NCBI GenBank assembly: GCA_910585645.1
Contig: CAJUFP010000003.1
Coordinates: forward strand, 40,014 to 104,013
Length of the DNA: 64,000 nucleotides
From: an uncultured Hungatella sp.
Lineage (GTDB): Bacteria; Bacillota; Clostridia; Lachnospirales; Lachnospiraceae
Direction of reading: 5' to 3'
The position numbers and the translations under genes are program-made. Shown here in pieces: positions 50,589-59,196 of the stretch. Numbering within the stretch: the first letter of the stretch is position 1; each line of letters opens with the position of its first letter. The notes beneath the pieces are model-generated. The model had not been told where the DNA came from, did no database searches, and saw nothing but the letters and a program-made list of their open reading frames with translations.

Positions 50589-52853
50589 TATTGAATTTTC
50601 ACAATACACAACAGATTATATTGCGGGAGTAATGTCTTTACGGGAACCACAGAAAGAGTCGTTTAAAAGATTAGAACAGATTACAGAGGCGATTTTATTA
50701 AACAAGGATATGAATTTGGAAAAGGCACTGGAATGTGTCAGGGATATGTTTCCGACATGTTCAGATTTTGAAAGAGCTTTCCTTTCCTTAACTTTCGCAC
50801 TAGCTACAGGAGTCGGAAAAACGAGGTTAATGGGTGCTTTTATTACATATCTTTATACGCAGAAAGGGATAAAGAATTTTTTTGTGGTTGCGCCGGGAAC
50901 AACTGTTTATGAAAAATTAAAAAGTGATTTAGGCGATCCAAGCAATCCGAAATATGTGTTTAAAGGATTGGGATGTTTTTCACTGCCTCCAAGAGTTATT
51001 ACGGGCGAAGAATACAGTAACAGAAATTTATATGTTTTTGATACAGATATTCATATCTATGTTTTTAATATTGATAAATTCAATAAAGAAAATGTAAATA
51101 TGCGGAGGGAGGATGAATATTTCGGTGGTTCTTTTTTACAATCGTTAGCGGATTTGGACGATTTGGTATTGATTATGGGCGAATCGCACCATTACAGGGC
51201 ACAAACAAAAGGGCGCACAGGCTTTGGATGAGCTAAAGCCTGTGCTTGGATTGGAACTGACAGCTACGCCATTAGTAAAAGCTGGAACAAAACAAATTTT
51301 ATTCAAGAATGTTATTTATGAATATCCATTGTCAAAGGCGATTGAAGACGGGTACACACGGACTCCGTATGCCATTACGAGGTCGGATATAGATTTTTTC
51401 CGTTTTGGTAATGAGGCGCTTGACAAGTTGACGCTGCAGGATGGTATTGCGCAACATGAAAAACGAAACGTTGTTTGGAAGAATATGCTTTATCGCATGA
51501 TAAAGAAAAAATAAAACCTTTTATGCTAGTAGTCTGTTCTGATACGAATCATGCGGCATGGGTGGAAAACTATATTAAATCAGATGAGTTTAGGGTAGGA
51601 AAATATAAAAATAAAGTCATTACTGTGCATTCAAAGAAAAGCGGCGCAGAAAGTGACTTTAATACCAGACTGCTGCTTGGTGTGGAACAGGCTGATAACC
51701 CTGTGGAAATAGTTATTCATGTAAATATGCTAAAAGAAGGATGGGATGTCAATAACCTTTATACGATTGTACCACTCCGTACTGCGGCATCAAAAATACT
51801 GCGCGAGCAGATGGTGGGAAGGGGACTACGTCTGCCATACGGGAAAAGAACAGGGGACAAAGCGGTTGATGCAGTAATGCTGACTGCACATGACAAATTC
51901 GAGGAGATATTGGCAGAGGCACAAAAGGGAGATTCTATTTTTAAAAAGGGAAATATTATTAATCTCGATAAAGAAGAGGAAGAAGAAACGGTTTATACAC
52001 AGTTATCCTTTGCCATAGAAGAAAACCACAATTTGGATGTGGCATATGAATATACCAAAATTCAAAAAACACAGGAAACAGATTTGATATTAAAACAAGT
52101 GGCGGAAAAAATATATGAAAAAGTTTCAGAACAAATACAGGCAAGTTCCTGCCATGCAGTTACAGCAGAAGATGAGAAAAAGATTGCGGAATGTGTCAAA
52201 AAAGAATTGTCAGAAGATATGGACTTAGGAGAAACGTTTCGCAGAAATGCAGATCCAATCAGCGAATGGACAGATTACCAGACAAAAGAGATTCATCATG
52301 CGGTGGTTGATAAGTATATCCCCATACCCAAAATTAAAGTTGAGGACAATGGAGTAGATGATTACATTTATGAAGATTTCGATTTGGATTTAAGTAAATT
52401 TACGCAGACTCCCATAGATAATCAACTCCTGATACAGAATTTGGAAGATTCAAGTGATTTAAAAAGGGCGTGTTCGAGGAGGCAAAGTTTGACAGTGAAC
52501 CTGAGCTTGTGTTCGCTCGTGTTTTAGAGCAGGATAATGATGTTAAAAATTGGCTTCATCCAGCATCAAGTCAGTTTAACATTACTTATAATCATGGGCA
52601 TCGTTATGAGCCGGATTTTGTGGTGGAAGTGGAAGATTTGATATTTCTTGTTGAAGTAAAGGGCGAGGATAGGATGGGTGATGCAGATGTGGCTGCCAAG
52701 AAGGAAAGGGCAATCCGATACTGCAAAGCTGTTTCTGAATGGGGTAAGGCAAACGGATATAAGCAGTGGCAGTATCTTTTTATTCCGGCAGGAGAGATAC
52801 ACAGCAATTCTTCTTTTAAGCAGTTAGCGAAAAGGTTTATAGAGAGCATCTAA
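50581..52853 (+). pseudogene. Type III restriction endonuclease (Res), disrupted
   Basis: Four overlapping fragments in different frames form one Res protein: 50581-51231 (Walker-A-like LATGVGKTRLM), 51224-51514 (GLELTATPLVKAG, motif III), 51475-52527 (EGWDVNNLYTIVPLR and QMVGRGLRLP, motifs V-VI), 52470-52853 (EPDFVVEVEDLIFLVEVKG, nuclease domain PD...EVK). Frameshifts lie near 51220, 51495 and 52480; the first looks like an extra base in AAAGGGCGCA. The helicase motif II reads LIMGESHHYR, where DESH is expected, so the catalytic Asp is also changed to Gly. The start overlaps the end of mod by eight bases. Confidence 0.87.
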
Positions 52854-52928
52854 GAAGAAGGTTAATTTTACTTACCGATAGGATTGAAAAAGTATGTAAT
52901 ATTTTGAGATGAAATTCAAATTTATTAG

Positions 52929-52952
52929 ATTCGCTACATGCGTGTAGCGAAT
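52929..52952. repeat. Palindrome before the YhcG-type gene
   Basis: ATTCGCTACA (52929-52938) and TGTAGCGAAT (52943-52952) form a perfect 10-bp inverted pair with a 4-base centre, 15 bases before the gene start. A related palindrome lies just past the gene at 53981. Confidence 0.85.
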
Positions 52953-52967
52953 TGAGGAGAGTGAAAA

Positions 52968-53981
52968 ATGGCAGATACAGAATTGATGGATACGGAAGAT
53001 GAACTGAAATTTTATCATGATGTTCATGAGATATTAGATGAGGCAAAAAGTAAAACATATGAAGTGGCTAATAATATTATGACATATGCATATTGGAATG
53101 TTGGAAAAAGAATTATCGAGCAGGAACAAAAGGGCAATAGAAAAGCAAAGTATGGTTCATATCTTATAAAACGTCTTTCGCAAGAATTATCTGATGAATA
53201 TGGCACAGGATTTTCTATTGCCAATATTAGGAATTGCAGACAATTATATTTGACATTTCCAAAGGAATCTTATGGTTATTCATTAATTGGGAAAATTCAT
53301 TGGTCGCATCTTAGAACTATTATGCGATTGGATGACGAGGAAGAACGGAATTTTTATTTGAAAGAGGTTGCAAATGAATACTGGTCTGTTAAAGAATTGG
53401 AGCGTAATATAAAGTCAGGTTATTTTAAACGAATTCTTTCAACGCAGTTTCCAGAGAAAATCGGACAGATACCTAAATTTGTAAAAGATCCATATGTTTT
53501 AGAGTTTATGGGCATAAAAGATAATAATGCAGTTATTGAAAAGGAAGTAGAAAATGCAATTATCAGTAATTTGCAGAAATTTTTGTTAGAAATGGGGCGG
53601 GGGTTTTGCTTTGTGGACAGGCAGATGCATATATGCACTGAAACATCAGATTTTTATATTGATTTAGTGTTTTACAATTATATATTGAAATGCTTTGTGC
53701 TGATAGATCTGAAAACCCATAAACTGACACATCAGGATATAGGGCAGATGGATATGTATATCAGAATGTTTGATGATCTAAAAAGACAGTCAGATGATAA
53801 TCCAACTATTGGTATTATCTTTTGCACAGATAAAGATGAAACGATGGTAAAGTATTCCGTTTTGAACGAGAGTGAACAGATATTTGCATCTAAGTATATG
53901 ACTGTGTTGCCTACGGTAGAAGAACTGAAGAACGAGTTAGAACGCAATCAATTGATATATAGTGAAAATAAATCGGAATAA
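52968..53981 (+). CDS. YhcG/DUF1016 family PD-(D/E)XK nuclease
   Basis: The 337-aa product has the DUF1016 N-terminal domain (about residues 10-165; TYWNVGKRI-like AYWNVGKRIIEQEQKG, YGSYLIKRLSQELSDEYG) and the C-terminal nuclease domain (about 185-330), with FYIDLVFYNYILKCFVLIDLKTHKLTHQDIGQMDMYIRMFD containing the D...D-x-K pattern. These proteins are often found with type I and type III restriction systems; role unknown, probably DNA-targeting defence. The gene is intact although its neighbours are decayed. RBS TTGAGGAGAG precedes the ATG. Palindromes flank it on both sides. Confidence 0.9.
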   Translation: MADTELMDTEDELKFYHDVHEILDEAKSKTYEVANNIMTYAYWNVGKRIIEQEQKGNRKAKYGSYLIKRLSQELSDEYGTGFSIANIRNCRQLYLTFPKESYGYSLIGKIHWSHLRTIMRLDDEEERNFYLKEVANEYWSVKELERNIKSGYFKRILSTQFPEKIGQIPKFVKDPYVLEFMGIKDNNAVIEKEVENAIISNLQKFLLEMGRGFCFVDRQMHICTETSDFYIDLVFYNYILKCFVLIDLKTHKLTHQDIGQMDMYIRMFDDLKRQSDDNPTIGIIFCTDKDETMVKYSVLNESEQIFASKYMTVLPTVEELKNELERNQLIYSENKSE

Positions 53982-54005
53982 TTTGCTACACTCTGTGTAG
54001 TGAAT
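53981..54005. repeat. Palindrome after the YhcG-type gene
   Basis: ATTTGCTACAC (53981-53991) and GTGTAGTGAAT (53995-54005) pair with two wobble positions. It closely resembles the palindrome at 52929-52952 and starts at the last base of the stop codon. Confidence 0.8.
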
Positions 54006-54041
54006 TTAAATAATGATAAGAGAAGTAATAAGGGGATCCTA

Positions 54042-55003
54042 ATGCCAAAAGATAATAGAAATTTTTTTGAAAAGAAAAAAGATTGGTCGGAAATAAAAGA
54101 TACTTTGCTTGGAGCATGTCTGAAACCGTACTTTCAAAAAATCTTAATGACAAGGCATCCAGTTTTTATGTAGATTGTTTTTCGGGGAAAGGAAGATTTG
54201 ACGATGGGAAACCGGGTTCGCCAATGATAGCTTTGAATGTACGGAAAGAGTGTATGGCAAGTACAAAATCAGAAAAAGCAAGTATTGATATGTGTTTCTA
54301 TATATTGATCCATATGGGATTCAGGCATTGGATTCTGAATTGTTTGACAAGTTTTCAATGTTTGACTTTGCATCATTCGAGATGCTGATGAATTTTAATT
54401 CCTTTGGATTCTTTAGAGAGGCTTGCAGGATTTTAAAGGTAGATTATACGAAAGATGCCGCATTAACAGACCTTGATGATTTGATTGAATATTCGCCGAT
54501 ACAGGTCGATTCCAGTCAATGATTTTAACACAGGGAAAATTGATGGTTATCAGGCAGAGGAGAGATTGTCAACTTGTTATAAGCAACAATTACAGAAAAG
54601 ATATACATATGTTCTTGATATGCCAATACAGATAAAAAAGACAAATCACCCGAAATATAGGCTGGTTCATGTATGTAATCATGAAGATGGATGTTTGTTG
54701 ATGGCACAAAATATGTTGAAGAGGACAGATGAATTAGTGCTGAACATACAAAGAGAGGAACAGATATCGATTTTTGATTTTATGTCTGATGCGAGTACCG
54801 ATAGTTCAGGAAAACAGACAACGACTTATGATGTGAAAAAGAAGATGTGTTCCTATTTACAAAACTATAAAGGTGACGTGCATTTGAATAAATTGTTGGC
54901 GGAATTTTATGGGTATTATGGTTTGATTGGTTATATTAATATGGTTAATGATGCTCTTAAAGAATTGGAAGCAGATGAGTTTAGCTGCGATTCAAATGCT
55001 TAA
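54042..55003 (+). pseudogene. Three-Cys-motif partner protein TcmP, disrupted
   Basis: The start MPKDNRNFFEKKKDWSEIKD (54042) and later fragments fit the TcmP family. The first frame breaks near 54150; SFYVDCFSGKGRFDDGKPGSPMIALNV continues in the 54083-54388 frame, then LYIDPYGIQALDSELFDKF and FASFEMLMNFNSFGFFREACRIL in the 54292-54522 frame, and the C-terminal part in 54485-55003. So at least three frameshifts are present, with missing sequence in the middle. TcmP genes normally stand beside Gp37/Gp68-type radical-SAM-like genes, a remnant of which follows. Confidence 0.78.
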
Positions 55004-55171
55004 TCATACCAATCGAGATTAGCGGCAATGAAAGCATTGCATGATGCGGGTTGTAAAACGTGGGTAAGCATAGAGCCGTATCCAACACCGAATTTGATTA
55101 ATCAGAGATTGGATGAATTATTAGAGAAAATATCCTTTACGGATAAAATCATTTTTGGACGGACTAATTAA
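55004..55171 (+). pseudogene. Gp37/Gp68 (DUF5131) family protein, C-terminal remnant
   Basis: Directly after the TcmP stop, a short frame reads SYQSRLAAMKALHDAGCKTW, then VSIEPYPTPN and LLEKISFTDKIIFGRTN before stopping. This is the conserved late part of the phage Gp37/Gp68 family (three-Cys-motif proteins), so the N-terminal domain with its cysteines and the extreme C-terminus are gone. Its position after tcmP matches the usual gene pair. It would not be translated alone. Confidence 0.72.
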
Positions 55172-55205
55172 TAGCAAATTATAAAGTGAAAAGAGAGATT
55201 TATCT

Positions 55206-55451
55206 ATGGCATTCAAAGAATATCGAAATATGAAAGTTTATGAACAGAGCGGCTACCACTATAAGGCAACCCCGACTATTATGCTGAAAGGGCAATGGCT
55301 GAAAGAATGTGGCTTTGATATGGGAACACCCATTACAAAATGCGAGGGTGGAAAACTTACTATTACGAGGGCAGATGAAATAATAGTTAATTATGGAAAT
55401 CTTGCAGAAAATCCGCCTGAAAGTAAAGTTGCGGAAAGCATGGCTAATTGA
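55206..55451 (+). CDS. SymE family type I toxin-like protein
   Basis: The 81-aa product has the SymE core YKATPTIMLKGQWLKECGFDMGTPI followed by CEGGKLTITRAD (AbrB-like swapped-hairpin fold). SymE in E. coli is an SOS-induced toxin controlled by an antisense RNA and is linked to restriction-modification loci, as here. The RBS is weak (AAGAGAGAT). A conserved Val usually found in ITVKCEGG is missing (ITKCEGG), a one-residue deletion. No antisense RNA promoter was identified. Confidence 0.85.
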   Translation: MAFKEYRNMKVYEQSGYHYKATPTIMLKGQWLKECGFDMGTPITKCEGGKLTITRADEIIVNYGNLAENPPESKVAESMAN

Positions 55452-55500
55452 ATATCTGAAAAAGGAAGCCTGGGAAATAAATATCGCTTTTCCGGGCTCC

Positions 55501-55564
55501 CTTATTTGTCGCTTATCGTTGAGTATCGGCAAGCGACAGTTAAGGGATTTAAGCGACAAATAAG
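55501..55564. repeat. Hairpin with two competing right arms after symE
   Basis: CTTATTTGTCGCTT (55501-55514) pairs perfectly with AAGCGACAAATAAG (55551-55564), and its inner part GTCGCTT can instead pair with AAGCGAC at 55531-55537. A separate GGAAGCC/GGCTCC hairpin lies just upstream (about 55464-55500). Could be a terminator cluster or a recombination remnant. Confidence 0.6.
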
Positions 55565-55578
55565 CTACGAAATATGGA

Positions 55579-55840
55579 TTGATAGTAGAAAAATCCTTTA
55601 TTTTTAAGGGCTTTACGGATTCTCCTTTTATGCTCTGGGGGAATGCTTATGCGCAGATTATACGGGACGGCGGGTGCTGGGTGCTGGGGCTGTATCCGCT
55701 GCTGCCGGACCAGGTGGAGGTTGACCGGGACGGTAAGGGGGGAGACTTTTTATGTTTATGACCGGTACAGTGACGAGAATCCGAATTTTGGGGAGTATGG
55801 CAGGGTGTGTCTTTGGCAGGCGGATATGGACCGGTTCTGA
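55579..55840 (+). other. Unrecognised decayed coding remnant
   Basis: Two overlapping short frames (55579-55761 and 55643-55840) carry protein-like stretches such as WVLGLYPLLPDQVEVDRDG and YDRYSDENPNFGEYGRVC in different frames, without a good RBS. This looks like a frameshifted remnant; the family is not recognised. From 55841 to 55958 nothing is seen. Confidence 0.35.
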
Positions 55841-55958
55841 ATCTGATTGATATGGCGGCCTTTTTCTGCTATGATGGGCAGTGGGAAAAGGCTGGCGGCG
55901 TCAGCGGCTGATCGGGATTTTAAGAGATGATTGCACATACGGTTTATAGGAGAAAGCT

Positions 55959-56211
55959 ATGACGGTTAACTTTAGAAAATTTACAGAATTTCCGAGAGGA
56001 ACCTTATATGATATTTTGCGGGATGCATATTCTTTTGATTTCAGAAATAAGGAAGTTTGAGATAGCAGACAATTATGGATTGGTAACATGTGTTAATGAT
56101 ATTCCGATTGGTTTTGTTACCTGGGACCCGCGCCATATACCGGAATATGCGGAAATAGGTCATAATGGAATCAGAGAGCAATATAAAAGAAGAGGTTATG
56201 GACATACTTAA
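55959..56211 (+). pseudogene. GNAT family acetyltransferase, internally deleted and truncated
   Basis: The start MTVNFRKFTEFPRGTLYDIL (55959, RBS TAGGAGAAAG) and, in another frame, the segment IADNYGLVTCVNDIPIGFVT, WDPRHIPEYAEIGHNGI and YKRRGYG are typical of a GNAT protein. Between them the usual stretch is missing, with a frame change near 56050, and the frame stops right after the acetyl-CoA loop at 56211. Confidence 0.68.
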
Positions 56212-56261
56212 GTTTGCGGAGCGGGTAAATTGGATGCTGCAGGATAAAGGAGATACTGATA

Positions 56262-56672
56262 ATGAATGGAAGAGAAGTGCGTGTAGGTGTAAGTTTATTA
56301 GTTGGCAGCATGGACAATATGGTTCGATTTTATAGAGATATATTAGGCTTTCAAACCCAATGGGATGGTGGGACCTTTGCGGATTTTGAAACGGCAAGTG
56401 GTGAATTATCCTTGTTTATGTATAGCAGGGAGGAGTTTGTCAAGGCAATAGGAAAGGACTATATCCCTCCAAATGGTATCAACCAGACTTTTGAAATTGC
56501 TCTCTGGCTGCCCAGCTTCGCTGATGTGGATTCGGAATATGAACGTCTGTCAAAGCTGGGGGTGCAGTTTCCCACAGGAGAACCTGTCACTTATCCTTTT
56601 GGTATTCGTAATTTTTATGTAGCAGACTCAGAAGGAAATTTGCTTGAAATTGGAAGTGCAAACGCAATATAG
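56262..56672 (+). CDS. VOC family (glyoxalase/bleomycin-resistance fold) protein
   Basis: The 136-aa product is a single VOC domain: VGVSLLVGSMDNMVRFYRDILGF at the start, DFETASGELSLFMYSREEF in the middle and YPFGIRNFYVADSEGNLLEI at the end, where the final Glu is a usual metal ligand. These proteins include glyoxalases, fosfomycin or bleomycin resistance proteins and enzymes of unknown substrate; none is favoured. RBS AAAGGAGATAC precedes the ATG. Intact despite decayed neighbours. Confidence 0.88.
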   Translation: MNGREVRVGVSLLVGSMDNMVRFYRDILGFQTQWDGGTFADFETASGELSLFMYSREEFVKAIGKDYIPPNGINQTFEIALWLPSFADVDSEYERLSKLGVQFPTGEPVTYPFGIRNFYVADSEGNLLEIGSANAI

Positions 56673-56707
56673 ATCGTGGGTTGATATGTAGTGGAAAAGG
56701 AGCGTAT

Positions 56708-57280
56708 ATGAATGACAGGCCTGTTTTAGATAAGAATTTAGATAGTAAAACATTTCGTGATTATTATTATTTGAAGGAGGAATTAGTAAGTTTTTGCAGA
56801 GAAAATGGTATTCCTGTTTCGGGCGGAAAAATAGAGATAACAGATAGGATTGCATATTTTCTTGAAACAGGAAAGGTATTGTCCGTTTCAACAGAGAGAA
56901 AAAAGGTAACGGTGATATCTGTCATTCGTGAAGATATGAAAATTGAAGCTGACCTCGTCTGTTCGGAAAAGCATAGAGCTTTTTTTAGAGAACATATTGG
57001 AAATAGTTTTTCATTCAATGTAGCTTTTCAAAAATGGTTAAAAAATAACACAGGCAAAACTTATAAAGAGGCGATTGCTGCTTATTATCAAATTCTTGAA
57101 GATAAGAAAAAAGGGAAAACGAAAATTGATAAGCAGTTCGAGTACAATACTTATATTCGAGATTTTTTTGCGGACAATAAAGGAAAATCTTTAGAGGAAG
57201 CAATTAAGTGTTGGAAGTACAAAAAACAATTACAAGGACATAATCGCTATGAAAGAACAGACCTGATAGCAATAGAATGA
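56708..57280 (+). CDS. SAP-domain-containing protein
   Basis: The 190-aa product begins MNDRPVLDKNLDSKTFRDYY with a SAP-like helix-extended-loop-helix (about residues 18-58; YLKEELVSFCRENGIPVSGGKIEITDRIAYFLETG), a DNA-binding fold. The remainder (about 90-190) is a charged helical region with FNVAFQKWLKNNTGKTYKEAI. Function unknown; related small proteins are widespread in Firmicutes. The ATG at 56708 follows AAAGGAG; nine codons upstream there is an alternative without an RBS. Confidence 0.8.
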   Translation: MNDRPVLDKNLDSKTFRDYYYLKEELVSFCRENGIPVSGGKIEITDRIAYFLETGKVLSVSTERKKVTVISVIREDMKIEADLVCSEKHRAFFREHIGNSFSFNVAFQKWLKNNTGKTYKEAIAAYYQILEDKKKGKTKIDKQFEYNTYIRDFFADNKGKSLEEAIKCWKYKKQLQGHNRYERTDLIAIE

Positions 57281-57488
57281 CAACTTTCGGTTTGTTGGAA
57301 GGTTGGCAGACTGAAAAGCGTCGGTTAAAGGAACGGGGGAGAAGGCGGTGCTGGTGAAGGATACTTCTTTTAAGGGGCTTTGGAAGGTGAGTTTTACGTT
57401 GAGGGAATTTTAAGGAAATAGAGAGTGATTTTTAGTGGGATATCCTGTATAATGGGAAGCATAGATCAGGATTTGCGGGGATGGTATT

Positions 57489-58031
57489 ATGAAAGGGTTT
57501 GAACGGAAAAATCAATTATTTTCTCTTTGCGGGTTAAATTGCGGGCTGTGTCCTATGCTTTTAGGAAATCATTGCGGTGGCTGCGGGAATGGGAATCAAT
57601 CATGCAGGATCGCGAAATGCAGTCTTGAACATGGAAAGATGGAATATTGTTATGAGTGCGGAGAATATCCATGTAAAAAATATGAACATGTTGATGAATA
57701 TGATTCTTTTATTACCCACAGACGGCAAAAGGCGGATTTAGAAAAAGCGCGGAGCATGGGCATTGAGCGGTATAATCTTGAGCAGCGGGAAAAAATAAAA
57801 ATTCTCTCCTGGCTGCTTTCTAACTATAATGACGGGCGCAGGAAGAATTTCTTTTGTGTGGCAGTCAATTTGTTAGAGCTTTCGGAGATACAGGAAGCGG
57901 TGAAACAGATACAATCCAATGACGGATTGTGCTCACTGCCATTTAAGGAACAGTGTCTGTATGTGGCAGAGGTATTTCAAGGGATTGCTGATAGAAGAGA
58001 TATAAAATTGAAACTTTTCAAGAAAAAGTAA
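57489..58031 (+). CDS. DUF3795 domain-containing cysteine-rich protein
   Basis: The 180-aa protein has the DUF3795 pattern: CGLNCGLCPM, then CGGCGNGNQSC, C-x(4)-C and YCYECGEYPCKKY (about residues 14-64), probably a metal-binding domain, followed by a helical region. Role unknown. A TATAAT at 57448-57453 lies 36 bp upstream, with no clear -35. The 208-bp gap before it contains no gene. Confidence 0.85.
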   Translation: MKGFERKNQLFSLCGLNCGLCPMLLGNHCGGCGNGNQSCRIAKCSLEHGKMEYCYECGEYPCKKYEHVDEYDSFITHRRQKADLEKARSMGIERYNLEQREKIKILSWLLSNYNDGRRKNFFCVAVNLLELSEIQEAVKQIQSNDGLCSLPFKEQCLYVAEVFQGIADRRDIKLKLFKKK

Positions 58032-58091
58032 GGTGCCTACGGGGATCAAGCGGCAGCGGTGAGGGATATGTTTTTAGGGGGGTGAAAAAAG

Positions 58092-58640
58092 ATGAAAACG
58101 GGAGGGGCGTTGGTTTATGAAGATTCAAGGAATCCGGTTGAGATCATTGAGAAGCTGATGGGACAGCCGTTCTGCCATATGCACGGGCCGGAACATCATG
58201 TGATGGTTGGTTCGGCTTTGCTGACGGCGTATAAAAATGCCGGAGGGGACATTGATCTGTTGCAGGCGCTGGCTGAAATGATGAGCAGGGGGAAAAGCGT
58301 TCCCGGCGGCGCATGTGGTTTTTGGGGTGCCTGCGGAGCCGGTATCAGCGCGGGTATGTTTGTAGCCATTATTTCTAAGTCCACTCCTTTGGCTGTGGAA
58401 TCTTTTGGTCTTTCCCATTTGATGACTTCAAAGGCTTTGGGGGAGATAGGGGCGGTCGGCGGCCCGCGCTGTTGTAAACGGGATTCGTATTTGTCTATCC
58501 TTGCGGCGGTTGATTTTGTCAAGGAGCATTTGGGGATTGAGATGGAAAAGCCGGAGATTGTATGTAACCATTCTGCACAAAATAATCAGTGTATCGGAAA
58601 GCGCTGTCCGTTTGCCAGAGTCAATCATTATCATACTTAA
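58092..58640 (+). CDS. DUF5714 domain-containing protein
   Basis: The 182-aa product contains CHMHGPEHHVMVGSALLTAY (about 29-48), GGACGFWGACGAGISAGMF (about 72-90), GGPRCCKRDSYLSI and C-terminal CNHSAQNNQCIGKRCPFA, a His/Cys-rich arrangement typical of DUF5714 proteins, which often occur in or beside methyltransferases in anaerobes. Metal binding is likely; the reaction is unknown. RBS GGGGGGTG precedes the ATG. After it, 58641-58731 shows no gene. Confidence 0.82.
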   Translation: MKTGGALVYEDSRNPVEIIEKLMGQPFCHMHGPEHHVMVGSALLTAYKNAGGDIDLLQALAEMMSRGKSVPGGACGFWGACGAGISAGMFVAIISKSTPLAVESFGLSHLMTSKALGEIGAVGGPRCCKRDSYLSILAAVDFVKEHLGIEMEKPEIVCNHSAQNNQCIGKRCPFARVNHYHT

Positions 58641-58731
58641 AGAGGGCATCAGTCTGAAAGGGCTGGTGCTTTTTGCGTGGAAGGGGTGTTTTCATGTATC
58701 CGGTGAGCGAGGTATTCCTGCGGGCGGTATT

Positions 58732-58875
58732 TCAACAATATTTTTTACAGAGAAAGAAAACTACAGAGTGGCTGACTGTCAGATCCACGAACTTTCCTTT
58801 TCGCCCGATGATGATATGGTATTTTACAGGGAGCAGATCTTCAAATGCTTTCGCACAGGTCAGTAGTCCATCCAT
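58732..58875 (-). pseudogene. PBECR4-like nuclease domain protein, truncated N-terminal fragment
   Basis: On the minus strand, GGAGGATCCCTT precedes an ATG at 58875; the product begins MDGLLTCAKAFEDLLPVKYH and continues IIIGRKGKFVDLTVS before running into unrelated residues and a stop after 47 codons. The start matches proteins annotated as PBECR4 (phage-Barnase-EndoU-ColicinE5/D-RelE-like nuclease 4), common on mobile elements in Lachnospiraceae; recognition is from memory of the family's N-terminus. The catalytic part is missing. A promoter and long leader (59100-58890) precede it. Confidence 0.6.
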
Positions 58876-58889
58876 AAGGGATCCTCCGT

Positions 58890-59066
58890 AAAAGAAAACC
58901 GCCCTGACGATACAGGACGGTCTCTGAGCATTTTCTTTCGGCTGCTGCCTACTCCGGCTTGAGGTTTCGCTGCACAACCCCTCTCGAAGGCTCCGCATAA
59001 CAAGGCTGTCCGGTACGCTGTTATGCTTCATCGCCTGGACAGACACACGCCGTTGCCTGTCTGGTA
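58890..59066 (-). ncRNA. Structured leader RNA or small RNA upstream of the PBECR4-like fragment
   Basis: Minus-strand transcript expected from the promoter at 59072-59100. It can form CAGACA/TGTCTG, a perfect GCATAACA/TGTTATGC 8-bp stem, GAGG/CCTC, and finally a GC-rich terminator CCGTCCTG/CAGGGCGG followed by TTTTCTTTT (58890-58920). The RBS and start of the PBECR4-like fragment follow the terminator by about 15 bases. The layout promoter-structured RNA-terminator-gene fits an attenuated leader or an independent RNA. No known riboswitch signature (T-box, SAM, FMN, cobalamin) was found. Confidence 0.6.
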
Positions 59067-59071
59067 CTATT

Positions 59072-59100
59072 ATTATACGGAGAGAAAAGAAATATGTCAA
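59072..59100 (-). promoter_or_regulatory. Near-consensus sigma-A promoter of the leader RNA
   Basis: On the minus strand TTGACA (59095-59100) and TATAAT (59072-59077) are both perfect and separated by 17 bp. Confidence 0.85.
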
Positions 59101-59196
59101 TGAAAATTTGTAGACCGGTTTACAGTTGGCTTGTAGTCAAACAGAGCTATAGTCTGGAAAACGGGATGCATTCTGTTTCCCGGAGGGAAGGAAACT

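Noticed and set aside
58920..59066. Signal recognition particle RNA or SAM riboswitch
   Set aside because: Short look-alikes (CGGAG...GCAGCAG; GGCAACGG; GATGAAGC) occur, but in the wrong order and without the required SRP tetraloop helix or S-box junction.
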